DNA from: CAYFJO01 sp964343305
Lineage (GTDB): Bacteria; Planctomycetota; Planctomycetia; Pirellulales; Pirellulaceae
Direction of reading: 5' to 3'
Length of the DNA stretch: 19,698 nucleotides
Assembly: GCA_964343305.1 (NCBI GenBank)
Contig: CAYFJO010000190.1
Span: forward strand, 1 to 19,698
The notes below the pieces were generated by a model, which had not been told where the DNA came from, ran no database searches, and saw only the letters and a program-made list of their open reading frames with translations. Positions 1 through 6,992 of this stretch are shown here, piece by piece (within the stretch, counting starts at the first letter, position 1; the number at the start of each line of letters is the position of its first letter). A program made the translations under genes and the position numbers.

Positions 1-567
1 GTTGGTGAGCGGATCGCCGCGTGGGCGTTGAAAACGCAATATGGTTTTGATGTCCGATGGGAGCCGCCATACCTGAAGGACATGAAGGTCGAAGACGGCA
101 GGATTGTCCTCGCCTTTAATGTCAAAGGTCCGTTGGGCACCAGTCCCGAGGGCCCGATCGTCGGCTTCGCGATAGCCGGAGAGGACGGCAAGTTCCAACC
201 CGCCACCGCCGAGTTCCTGGTGACGGGCACGGATGACCGAGGCAAGCCCCGCCGCGATTCGACGCGGCTGGTTCTCATCAGTCCCCTGGTGCCCAGGCCT
301 GTCCATTTCCGTTACGCATGGGCACGCAATCCTCACGCCAACCTGGTATCCGCCTGGGATAAGCTCCCGCTCGCCACTCAGCGCAGTGATTCTTGGACGT
401 TATCAGATCTCTACAAGGCCTATACGGGCAAGAAACTGGTCAACACAATCGACAAGCTCGAAGGATCTGAAAGTGGGGAGCTTAAGAAAGCCTTGATTGC
501 AGCAGACGTTGAGAGACGCCTACATGAAGCGCGGGTCTTGTTGAAGCAACATGAAAACTCGCAATAA
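1..567 (+). CDS. Sialate O-acetylesterase-like protein, C-terminal part (5' truncated by window)
   Basis: The reading frame is open from base 1, so the gene starts upstream of the window; a TTG at 28 is not a convincing start. The visible ~188 residues resemble the C-terminal end of the sialate O-acetylesterase (SASA/SGNH-like) family: a GERIAAWALKTQYG segment, then a beta-rich region, then a PRPVHFRYAWARNPHANL segment that closely matches the typical '(V)RYAWADNPxxNL' end of the fold. Such enzymes remove O-acetyl groups from sialic acids or from other carbohydrates. The catalytic Ser block is outside the window. The last ~60 residues (after the AWDKLPLATQRSD segment) form a helical tail beyond the usual family end. 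The gene converges on the minus-strand cluster, with stop codons only 9 bp apart. Family call fairly sure; true substrate unknown. Confidence 0.75.
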   Translation, partial: VGERIAAWALKTQYGFDVRWEPPYLKDMKVEDGRIVLAFNVKGPLGTSPEGPIVGFAIAGEDGKFQPATAEFLVTGTDDRGKPRRDSTRLVLISPLVPRPVHFRYAWARNPHANLVSAWDKLPLATQRSDSWTLSDLYKAYTGKKLVNTIDKLEGSESGELKKALIAADVERRLHEARVLLKQHENSQ

Positions 568-576
568 GGGGAACCG

Positions 577-1518
577 TTAATGTAATTTCAAACCATAAGT
601 CGTGCCAAGGTACTTACGGACTTGCGTTTTCTCGTTCTCTTCGAGTTCGTCTCGATAAATCACAAGTGCTGCGATGTCTCCGGCAAATGGATCTTGCTTG
701 GCGAATCCTTGCCCTTTGTTGTTGTTGAAGAGGAACATGAACACGAAGGGAAGCTCGTCTCGTGGACTTCCCGCCGTCACGTCCTTTCCATTGATTACGC
801 ACCGCAGGTTGTGCTTGGCGTCGCGGTGAAGTTCCACAAGCTGCCACTGATCGGTCTTCAGCGTTTCGTCGCCGGAGACAGGAATTCGCTGTTTTAGATT
901 TTTCCACTCCAGGCGATTCTTCCGGGCACTCTGAATGAGAACGGACCAGTGAAACACGCCCATGATTGCGGCATCATTCTCCTGCTGAATCGGACGGACG
1001 AGAAGGAACAATCCGAACGGACCTTCGATCTTGAAATCGCGACTTTCAAGCTGCAGTTCGAAATAGCAGGGTTGCTTGTTGTGCTTCTCGCCTTTGCCTG
1101 TGCCGATCAGGCCGCCTCGCACGCATGGCTTCCCGTTGCATCCGTCGGGAATATATCCAGGGCGGTCGTGATCATCTTGCCCAATATCCCGGCCGGTTTT
1201 AAACTCGCGACTAGGTCTGATCTTCTTATCGTTCTTGTACGGCGACTGATCCAGCCACCATCGAACCGTGCCATTCAGAAACCGTTCTTTGTCTGACCAG
1301 ACCTCTTCGAGGACCGTGTTCTCGCCCGTCCCTTCATAGGCCTCTTGTGACGTATTGGTTGCAACGGCCAGGCCTCTGACGGACTCAAGAAACATCTCAA
1401 GGTTGTCCAGGTCTTTGGGATTAAATGCTTCAGAACCTTTGGCGTTGTCCAGTGCCAATAAGTTAGCAGCGATCGCTGACACAATTACAAACGTTGATGT
1501 CGCTTTGAAAAGTCTCAT
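577..1518 (-). CDS. Secreted LamG/concanavalin-like domain protein
   Basis: 313 residues. The frame is open further upstream into the sulfatase gene, but the ATG at 1518 is chosen. It gives an N-terminal signal-peptide-like stretch (MRLFKATSTFVIVSAIAANL...) and overlaps the upstream sulfatase stop as ATGA, a classic coupled junction. The body has a WWLDQSPYKND segment, a GKPCVRGG segment and a C-terminal GDIAALVIYRDEL...YLGTTYGL segment. This is the pattern of LamG/laminin_G_3-type jelly-roll domains, where 'GDIAEhhhYxxxLsxxE' and 'YLxxKYG' close the fold. Such domains bind carbohydrate or act as surface adhesion or carbohydrate-binding modules; no catalytic residues are evident. It is the last gene of the minus-strand block, so it may help hold the substrate near the sulfatases and hydrolases. 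Function beyond the fold is inference. Confidence 0.75.
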   Translation of the reverse strand: MRLFKATSTFVIVSAIAANLLALDNAKGSEAFNPKDLDNLEMFLESVRGLAVATNTSQEAYEGTGENTVLEEVWSDKERFLNGTVRWWLDQSPYKNDKKIRPSREFKTGRDIGQDDHDRPGYIPDGCNGKPCVRGGLIGTGKGEKHNKQPCYFELQLESRDFKIEGPFGLFLLVRPIQQENDAAIMGVFHWSVLIQSARKNRLEWKNLKQRIPVSGDETLKTDQWQLVELHRDAKHNLRCVINGKDVTAGSPRDELPFVFMFLFNNNKGQGFAKQDPFAGDIAALVIYRDELEENEKTQVRKYLGTTYGLKLH

Positions 1519-3062
1519 CTCGGCTTCTCTTTTTTGGCTGGTGATGTTGGGGCAGGTCGTCTGCCGTGATTCGGGTTGCTTCTGCCGTCGAAATACTTGT
1601 CGCGAATCCATTTCGGCTGCCAGACATCGAGAACTCTCTTGTTGTTGTCGTATTGAGGTTCTTTGGGTTCCGGGTTCTCGGAATTCAATGGATACGGATC
1701 GCCCAATCGCTCTCGCCATGAATCCATTAATGCCCGCATTCTTTCGAAGTCCGCTTTGTGGGCTGGATCTGTTGCTAGGTTCTTCATTTCGTGTGGATCG
1801 CTCGACAGATTAAACAGCAAATGGTGGTTGATTCGCGGGTAAACGTGAAGCTTCCATTTGCCATCGCGGACAGCTCGTTGATTGTCTTGAAACGGAAGGA
1901 ACAACGATTCACGGATGATTTTGACTTTGCCGTTCATGATCGGCGCGAGGCTTTTGGAGTCGATACCGTCAGGCGTTTCGATTCCGGTCAAGTCACAGAT
2001 TGTTGCATAGAGGTCGTGGATATAAGTTGGCGAGCCCGTTGACTGCCCTTTCGGAATTCCTGGGCCTCTCAAGATCAGTGGACAACGCATGCTTTGCTCG
2101 TAAACGTTTTGTTTGCCGAGCAAGCCATGGCTTCCCATCGCCAGTCCGTGATCCGCCGTGTAAACGACGATCGTGTTCTCGGCATGTGGGCTTTCCTTGA
2201 GTGCTTTCAGGACGCGCCCGACCTGCTCGTCGAGATGAGTGACCAGGCCGTAGTATTCGCAGAGTTGATCGCTGATGACTTCCTTCGTTCTTGGCCACGG
2301 CGCGAGGCTTTCGTCACGCCCCGATGTTGCCTGCGGTGCGTTCTGAAAGGGATGTTGCGGCAGAAAGTTCGCAGGAAGCGGCGGGCGCTTGTTGTAGTAC
2401 ATCTCGCGATACTTTTCAGGCGGATTTCGCGGGTCGTGCGGAGCCATGAACGCAACATAAAGAAAGAACGGTTGATCGTCGTTGGCGTTCCGTATGAACT
2501 TCACAGCCTCGTTGGCAAACACTGTGCTGGAGAATCCGCCAGCGTCTCGTTTCGGACTGAGTTTGCCGTCCATCAGATCCTGTACCTGAAAGTTAGCGTG
2601 ATTAGCCATCCCGCCCATGTAGATCGAGCGGCCGTTGGTGAAGGACTTATTCAGAGTGACGCGTCCATTGTGCCACTTGCCAATAATGTACGAGTTGTAG
2701 TTGCCGCGCGATGTCAACAGAGCCGGCAGAGTGACGGCATCACCCCAATTTGATTGCGGCTTGGTCCTCGGAAGGTTCATCCAGTGTCGACCGGTCATCA
2801 ACATCGCTCGGCTCGCCACGCACACCGCCCCGCTAAACGAGCCCGCACAATAGTTGCGACGAAAGCTGAAACCTTCCGCGGCGAGTTGATCGAGATTGGG
2901 CGTCTGAATATGAGGATTGCCGTGGGCACCGATCGTATCCGCCCTCTGATCGTCGGCAAAAAGGAAAACAATGTTGGGATGCCGATTTGTTTCAGCCGAA
3001 ACACTCGACGCGAAATGACCCAACACGTAGAGGAAGACGATGATTTTTGTCGGTATTTTCAT
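1515..3062 (-). CDS. Secreted formylglycine-dependent sulfatase B (type I)
   Basis: 515 residues with an N-terminal signal peptide (cleavage plausible after SSVSA, ~residue 23). Type I sulfatase features are in order: metal-binding DD at 37-38 in FLFADDQ, formylglycine motif CVASR at 81-85 followed by AMLMTGR, IGKWH with K129 and H131, APHDPR near 208-212, and YTADHG with D304/H305 followed by K317. The motif has Ala where CxPxR has Pro; CxAxR is a known variant recognised by formylglycine-generating enzyme. These enzymes hydrolyse sulfate esters, here probably on a polysaccharide outside the cytoplasm. The C-terminal subdomain (KWKLHVYP, LFNLSSDPHEMKNLA) is the usual sulfatase end, and the extreme C-terminus is basic (SPAKKEKPR). 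The gene starts 3 bp after the upstream esterase and overlaps the next gene by 4 bp. Family certain; substrate unknown. Confidence 0.95.
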   Translation of the reverse strand: MKIPTKIIVFLYVLGHFASSVSAETNRHPNIVFLFADDQRADTIGAHGNPHIQTPNLDQLAAEGFSFRRNYCAGSFSGAVCVASRAMLMTGRHWMNLPRTKPQSNWGDAVTLPALLTSRGNYNSYIIGKWHNGRVTLNKSFTNGRSIYMGGMANHANFQVQDLMDGKLSPKRDAGGFSSTVFANEAVKFIRNANDDQPFFLYVAFMAPHDPRNPPEKYREMYYNKRPPLPANFLPQHPFQNAPQATSGRDESLAPWPRTKEVISDQLCEYYGLVTHLDEQVGRVLKALKESPHAENTIVVYTADHGLAMGSHGLLGKQNVYEQSMRCPLILRGPGIPKGQSTGSPTYIHDLYATICDLTGIETPDGIDSKSLAPIMNGKVKIIRESLFLPFQDNQRAVRDGKWKLHVYPRINHHLLFNLSSDPHEMKNLATDPAHKADFERMRALMDSWRERLGDPYPLNSENPEPKEPQYDNNKRVLDVWQPKWIRDKYFDGRSNPNHGRRPAPTSPAKKEKPR

Positions 3063-3065
3063 TGT

Positions 3066-4898
3066 CTAATCCACCATCCTAATCCGTTGCAGGATCGCTT
3101 GCCCTTCTTTTGTTGTCAGATTGACGGTTTGCCGAGTCGTTAGATCGACGATGGCGACGGTGAAAGTTGCGATCTTCGACCACTCCAGCGTCTTGCCGTC
3201 TTTGCTTTCGAATTCACTGCGATCGATTATCACTTCTTGAGGTTTATCGCCGTCGATGCGTTTGACCAAGGAAAAGTCGCCGAGGTTGTCTTTGCGGTTG
3301 AGGAACTTGCAGCTTGCGTTTAAGCGAAGAGTCAGCCGTCTTCCTTGAGGGTTAATGGTTAGGGACAGCTTCTTGGTGTTCGAGCGATCCAATTCAGGGT
3401 TTTGGAACTTGTAGGTCTTGATCGACCTCTGATCCCGACTCGACCAGTCCGCAATGCCGTCGCGGAAGTCCTCGAATACTGCATTTGTCTCGACCAGCTT
3501 GGCGAGCGATTTCAGCTCCACCGATTCAGGAACGATCGAGTGCTCCAGCGAATTCAACACGAACGTCGACGTCTCGCCTCGTTCAAGTTGCTGGTTGACA
3601 TCCATGCGGTAACGGCACAACGCGAATACATACAACGGCAAGTCATCATGAACGGTCAGGGCGACGGACCATGTCCCGCCGGCTTGTTGCGTCTTCGCCT
3701 TGTTCCAGAAACGGGTGCGCGAGTTCGGGTCGTAGCTGTAATAAACCTCTGTCGCAATCAAACGATCCGGATCCGCGGGAGTCACCGTGAATGTTGCCTT
3801 TCCTGCGTTGACCTTGAGCGTGGAAGGCGGCGTGATCGGGATGTTTTGCTCGACGCCCTTGAGGTACTGATTGAACCAGTGATTCAACAGCACCCACTGT
3901 TCCGGTCCGGGGCCATGGTTCTGATGAATGTTCGTGCTGACTCGCCAGTCAATGTGTTTCAACAGGGCCATCGACTGGTAGATGCGTTCAAACGTCGAGT
4001 GGAAATCATTCGACGAGCTGATGAACATGACAGGGCATGTCACCAGCGGCCAATACGCGCTGGCGTCGATCGTACTTTTGTAAAGCTCCAAATCCTGGAA
4101 GTGCTGTCGGATGCTGCTGCCTTCAATGCCGCCGGGGAAATCCACGTACTTGAATCCCGAGCCGCCGACGAAAGGAGCCACCGCCTTGAGCCGCGAATCG
4201 ATGGCGGTCAGCGCCGTGATCATGCCGCCCATGGAGTAACCCGAAAAACCGATGCGATCCGGATCGACTTCCGGCTGACGTTCAAGAAAGGTGATTGCTC
4301 GTCTGGCCGCGACGGTCAGCAGGAACCAGTTGGCATTTCGCGGGCTCGGAACGAGATCGATTGAGTGCTCATCCGGTTGAAGGTTCCGCTTCCAACCTTT
4401 TCGCAGAGCTTTCGAGTAGAACCGCGGCCCCTGAGTCGGATCGACCTTGCCCCAGTCGGTATTGACGTCGATGTCTTCCTCCAGTGGTCGGCCTAGCCAG
4501 TTGATGTCGACGGTTGCAAATCCTTGCTTCGCAAAGTAGACGCCGCGACCACGTTCGGCACGCTGACCGCCGCCGTGGCTCCACACAAACGCCGCGCTCT
4601 TTTTGCCGTTTGCGGGAAAGGAGTAGTAGGCGGCGATCCGGGCATCCGTTCCTTTGAACGTTCCCACTTTGAAAGTCACGTAACGCGTGACAACTCCTTC
4701 GCTTTTCCATTCTTTGACGACCTTAACCTCAAGCGGTTCTTTGCGAGCGTCATAGTCCTTCCAGAGATCGGTCACGTTTTGCGGAACGTCGCCCGTCTTG
4801 TACGGAGTAAACGTATCGTCGGCTCGTGCTAACGATAGAAGCAGAGTGATGCAGGAAAACATTGATGAAGCCACGACGGACTTCTTGAATATGTTCAT
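3066..4898 (-). CDS. Secreted alpha/beta hydrolase (dienelactone hydrolase/acetyl xylan esterase-like)
   Basis: 610 residues. The signal peptide covers about 1-26 (ending SLARA). An oxyanion-type WSHGGGQR segment lies at 107-113. The nucleophile elbow GYSMGG puts the Ser at 222, the candidate acid is D298 in SSSNDFH, and the candidate His is 328 in HQNHGP. This is the arrangement of dienelactone-hydrolase or acetyl-esterase alpha/beta hydrolases. The C-terminal ~260 residues are a beta-rich extension with no motif I recognise. A likely job is removing acetyl or other ester groups from glycans, acting with the two flanking sulfatases. The start is ATG 4898, overlapping the upstream sulfatase stop as ATGA, with a good AAGGA ribosome site about 8 bases upstream inside that gene. 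Fold certain; substrate inferred from neighbours only. Confidence 0.88.
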   Translation of the reverse strand: MNIFKKSVVASSMFSCITLLLSLARADDTFTPYKTGDVPQNVTDLWKDYDARKEPLEVKVVKEWKSEGVVTRYVTFKVGTFKGTDARIAAYYSFPANGKKSAAFVWSHGGGQRAERGRGVYFAKQGFATVDINWLGRPLEEDIDVNTDWGKVDPTQGPRFYSKALRKGWKRNLQPDEHSIDLVPSPRNANWFLLTVAARRAITFLERQPEVDPDRIGFSGYSMGGMITALTAIDSRLKAVAPFVGGSGFKYVDFPGGIEGSSIRQHFQDLELYKSTIDASAYWPLVTCPVMFISSSNDFHSTFERIYQSMALLKHIDWRVSTNIHQNHGPGPEQWVLLNHWFNQYLKGVEQNIPITPPSTLKVNAGKATFTVTPADPDRLIATEVYYSYDPNSRTRFWNKAKTQQAGGTWSVALTVHDDLPLYVFALCRYRMDVNQQLERGETSTFVLNSLEHSIVPESVELKSLAKLVETNAVFEDFRDGIADWSSRDQRSIKTYKFQNPELDRSNTKKLSLTINPQGRRLTLRLNASCKFLNRKDNLGDFSLVKRIDGDKPQEVIIDRSEFESKDGKTLEWSKIATFTVAIVDLTTRQTVNLTTKEGQAILQRIRMVD

Positions 4899-6850
4899 TT
4901 GCTTCGTCCTTCTTGGCTTTGCGTTCCGCGTTGCTCCTTGCCGCTCGCCGCAACGGCGTACTTAGCGAATTCTTCTTTGGTCCTGTTCATGTGATTTCCA
5001 TCAGGAACATCCGGGTAGCTGACCAGGAAATTATTGTCGTCGATCAGGTTGATAATGTAGTGCGTTGTGCCTCCAGGTAGCTCCGCCGTGACTTTATTGC
5101 CGTCAGCCAACGTCGCCGGAATGCGGAACCACTCTTCGTGTCTAGCGTTGCCATTTTTGGTGTAGATCAGGTTGGCTCGAACCACCTTGGCTCCGCGCTC
5201 CTGAAAGGTGAACTTTACGCGACGGCCGTGTTGCTCGTGCGCGGTCACGGTTGGAACCAGCTTGCCTTCGCGACCGACGCCGCGAAACGTCGGATTGTTG
5301 TACGGATAACTGGCTTTCATGTCATCCAGAATCTCGGAAAGTCGTTTGCTCATGGCCTGGGCGCGTTCGGGTTGTGTGCCGGCCAGGTTGTTCGACTCCT
5401 CGATGTCGACGCGAACCTGTTTGCCACTTTCGGTCTTGTAAAGCCGATACAACTCCAGCGGTACCGCACGTGGATCGTGCACGTGATTGTAATTGCGAAC
5501 CAATTTGTAATCGCCGATGCGGATGGTGCTTTCGAGGGCGACACTGTTCGGGAAATGCCAAACCATCGTGTCGCGCGGCTTGTCGTCCGTATCGAGAACT
5601 AAAGACGCGTCGGTTGGATCTTGTTCCAGCAGCCGCGAAATGTCCGCGCCGTCGAACTGTTTGCCCTTGGCGGGTTTCGCGCCGACCCACGAGAGGATCG
5701 TGGGATAGAAATCGAGCCCGTTCACCATAACGTCGGACTGCTTGCCCTGCGGGACGCTGGGGCCGGTGATAATCAGCGGAACGCGCGTGCCGCCTTCCAT
5801 CAGCGAGATTTTGCCTCGATTCAGCGGATAATTGTCGGTAATGATCTCGCCAGGAACTTGCTCCATACCGCCGTTGTCGGAAGTGAAGATCAGGTACGTA
5901 TTCTTGCTGAGCTTGTGTCCCGGCCAGCGTGGGTCTTCGGTCTTATCGAGGTAATCGAAAACCTGACCGACGTAATAGTCGAGTTGCTCGACCATCGCGC
6001 AGTAAAACGGATTTGTCTGTCCTTCCTCAGTCCACTTGCCAGGATTTTTTGGATCAGGCTTCACACCCAACTTCTTACAGTACTTATCCAGAAGCTGTTG
6101 GCTGCGAGTGTGGATCGGCGTGTGAACCAGCCAGGTCGCGTAGTAGAGAAAGAACGGCTTGTCTTTGTTTTCCCGCAGGAACGTCAGCGCGTCTTCGTTG
6201 TTTTGGTGAAAGGGGAAGCCGTTCGCGTCCAGACGATACGGGGCATCTGGTTTGTCGGTCGCGAAGCCGGTCAGGCGGTGCGGCCGCATCGGGTGGGTCG
6301 CGCCGCGGTCGTGGCGAGACCACGCGAAACCCTGATCTTTGGCGTCCGGAAAAGCGTTGTGTTGGATCGCCATATGCCACTTACCGCAATGCCCCGTCAT
6401 GTAGCCTTCTTTCTGCAGCGCCTTGGCCAGCGTGAATTCATCTTCCGGCATCCGACCGCTGTACCAAGGCGGCATCATCGGGTGAGCCGTCTTGTGATGA
6501 GGCCGCGGTGGATGTCCGCCGACAACATGCGTCTTCTGCGCGCGAGCCGGATGAACGCCGCTCATGATCGCGCAGCGAGTGGGAGCACACGTTGGAGCCG
6601 GAGCGTAGGCTTGCCAGAACATCACGCCGCGTTGTGCGAGGGCGTCGATGTTCGGCGTCTCCATCGGGCTTGGCTCGTCGACGTCGTAACATTTGACATC
6701 TTGCCAACCAAGGTCATCCGTCAGGATCAGGACGATGTTCGGTTTCGCAGGACGTTTGTCCCCAGCTGTAACTACCCGCGGTACAACATCCAGTACGATC
6801 GCAGAGACTAGGGTTACAGCTAGAAGCCCGCTCGAATTCATGCGGTTCAT
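4895..6850 (-). CDS. Secreted formylglycine-dependent sulfatase A (arylsulfatase-like)
   Basis: 651 residues with an N-terminal signal segment (cleavage near VVTAG, ~30). Key residues are DD at 45-46 in LILTDDLGWQD, the formylglycine motif CAPTR at 88-92 (Cys88, canonical CxPxR), HCGKWH with K157 and H159, LVHTPIH with H243, and FTSDNGG with D325/N326 followed by K347 in NRGK. This is a complete type I sulfatase active site. A C-terminal ~100-residue extension (after YPYNNPTFRGVGREG) carries beta-strand-like segments seen in larger planctomycete arylsulfatases. Start ATG 6850 has a GAGGAG ribosome site about 8 bases upstream; an internal ATG at codon 4 is an alternative. It is the first gene after a 142-bp gap, so a promoter there is possible. 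It overlaps the next gene by ATGA. Substrate not deducible. Confidence 0.95.
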   Translation of the reverse strand: MNRMNSSGLLAVTLVSAIVLDVVPRVVTAGDKRPAKPNIVLILTDDLGWQDVKCYDVDEPSPMETPNIDALAQRGVMFWQAYAPAPTCAPTRCAIMSGVHPARAQKTHVVGGHPPRPHHKTAHPMMPPWYSGRMPEDEFTLAKALQKEGYMTGHCGKWHMAIQHNAFPDAKDQGFAWSRHDRGATHPMRPHRLTGFATDKPDAPYRLDANGFPFHQNNEDALTFLRENKDKPFFLYYATWLVHTPIHTRSQQLLDKYCKKLGVKPDPKNPGKWTEEGQTNPFYCAMVEQLDYYVGQVFDYLDKTEDPRWPGHKLSKNTYLIFTSDNGGMEQVPGEIITDNYPLNRGKISLMEGGTRVPLIITGPSVPQGKQSDVMVNGLDFYPTILSWVGAKPAKGKQFDGADISRLLEQDPTDASLVLDTDDKPRDTMVWHFPNSVALESTIRIGDYKLVRNYNHVHDPRAVPLELYRLYKTESGKQVRVDIEESNNLAGTQPERAQAMSKRLSEILDDMKASYPYNNPTFRGVGREGKLVPTVTAHEQHGRRVKFTFQERGAKVVRANLIYTKNGNARHEEWFRIPATLADGNKVTAELPGGTTHYIINLIDDNNFLVSYPDVPDGNHMNRTKEEFAKYAVAASGKEQRGTQSQEGRSK

Positions 6851-6863
6851 GTTTTCTACTCCT

Positions 6864-6880
6864 CGGACGTCAAGCGTCCG
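6864..6880. repeat. Short hairpin upstream of sulfatase A
   Basis: CGGACG, 5-base loop TCAAG, CGTCCG: a perfect 6-bp stem just upstream of the sulfatase A start, on the 3' side of its ribosome site in genome coordinates. With the branched repeat at 6906-6956 it fills most of this intergenic gap. It could be part of the same mobile-type repeat or a leader structure; there is no T-run, so it is not a typical intrinsic terminator. Confidence 0.6.
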
Positions 6881-6905
6881 CCGTCGTTGGTGTCCGGAAT
6901 CGCTT

Positions 6906-6956
6906 CGTAGCTGCCGTCGCCAGACGGCGGACCACGCTCTGACGAGCGTGGCTACG
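6906..6956. repeat. Branched (cruciform-like) intergenic repeat with two inner hairpins
   Basis: An outer stem CGTAGC (6906-6911) / GCTACG (6951-6956) encloses two perfect hairpins. They are GCCGTC-gcca-GACGGC (6913-6928) and CCACGCTC-tgac-GAGCGTGG (6932-6951). Base 6951 can pair in either the outer stem or the second inner hairpin. Folded as RNA or single-stranded DNA this gives a three-way junction. I recall closely similar 'GTAGCCACGCTCGTCAGAGCGTGG' elements scattered in planctomycete genomes, which suggests a dispersed REP/MITE-like element rather than a gene-specific regulator. It sits between the glycoside hydrolase and sulfatase A genes, where it could limit read-through or stabilise mRNA. 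Confidence 0.8.
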
Positions 6957-6992
6957 GGGAAGTTCTTTCGTAAGCGTTGTCATACGATCATG

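Noticed and set aside
1519..1719. 67-codon N-terminal extension of the LamG protein
   Set aside because: Lies inside the sulfatase gene, lacks similarity, and would bury the signal peptide; the ATGA overlap start at 1518 is much better.
3402..4364. 320-codon open frame on the plus strand
   Set aside because: Antisense to the alpha/beta hydrolase gene with all its motifs; no recognisable domain.
5621..6811. 396-codon open frame on the plus strand
   Set aside because: Fully antisense to sulfatase A, whose catalytic motifs are intact; no family features and Arg/Val-rich composition typical of a shadow frame.
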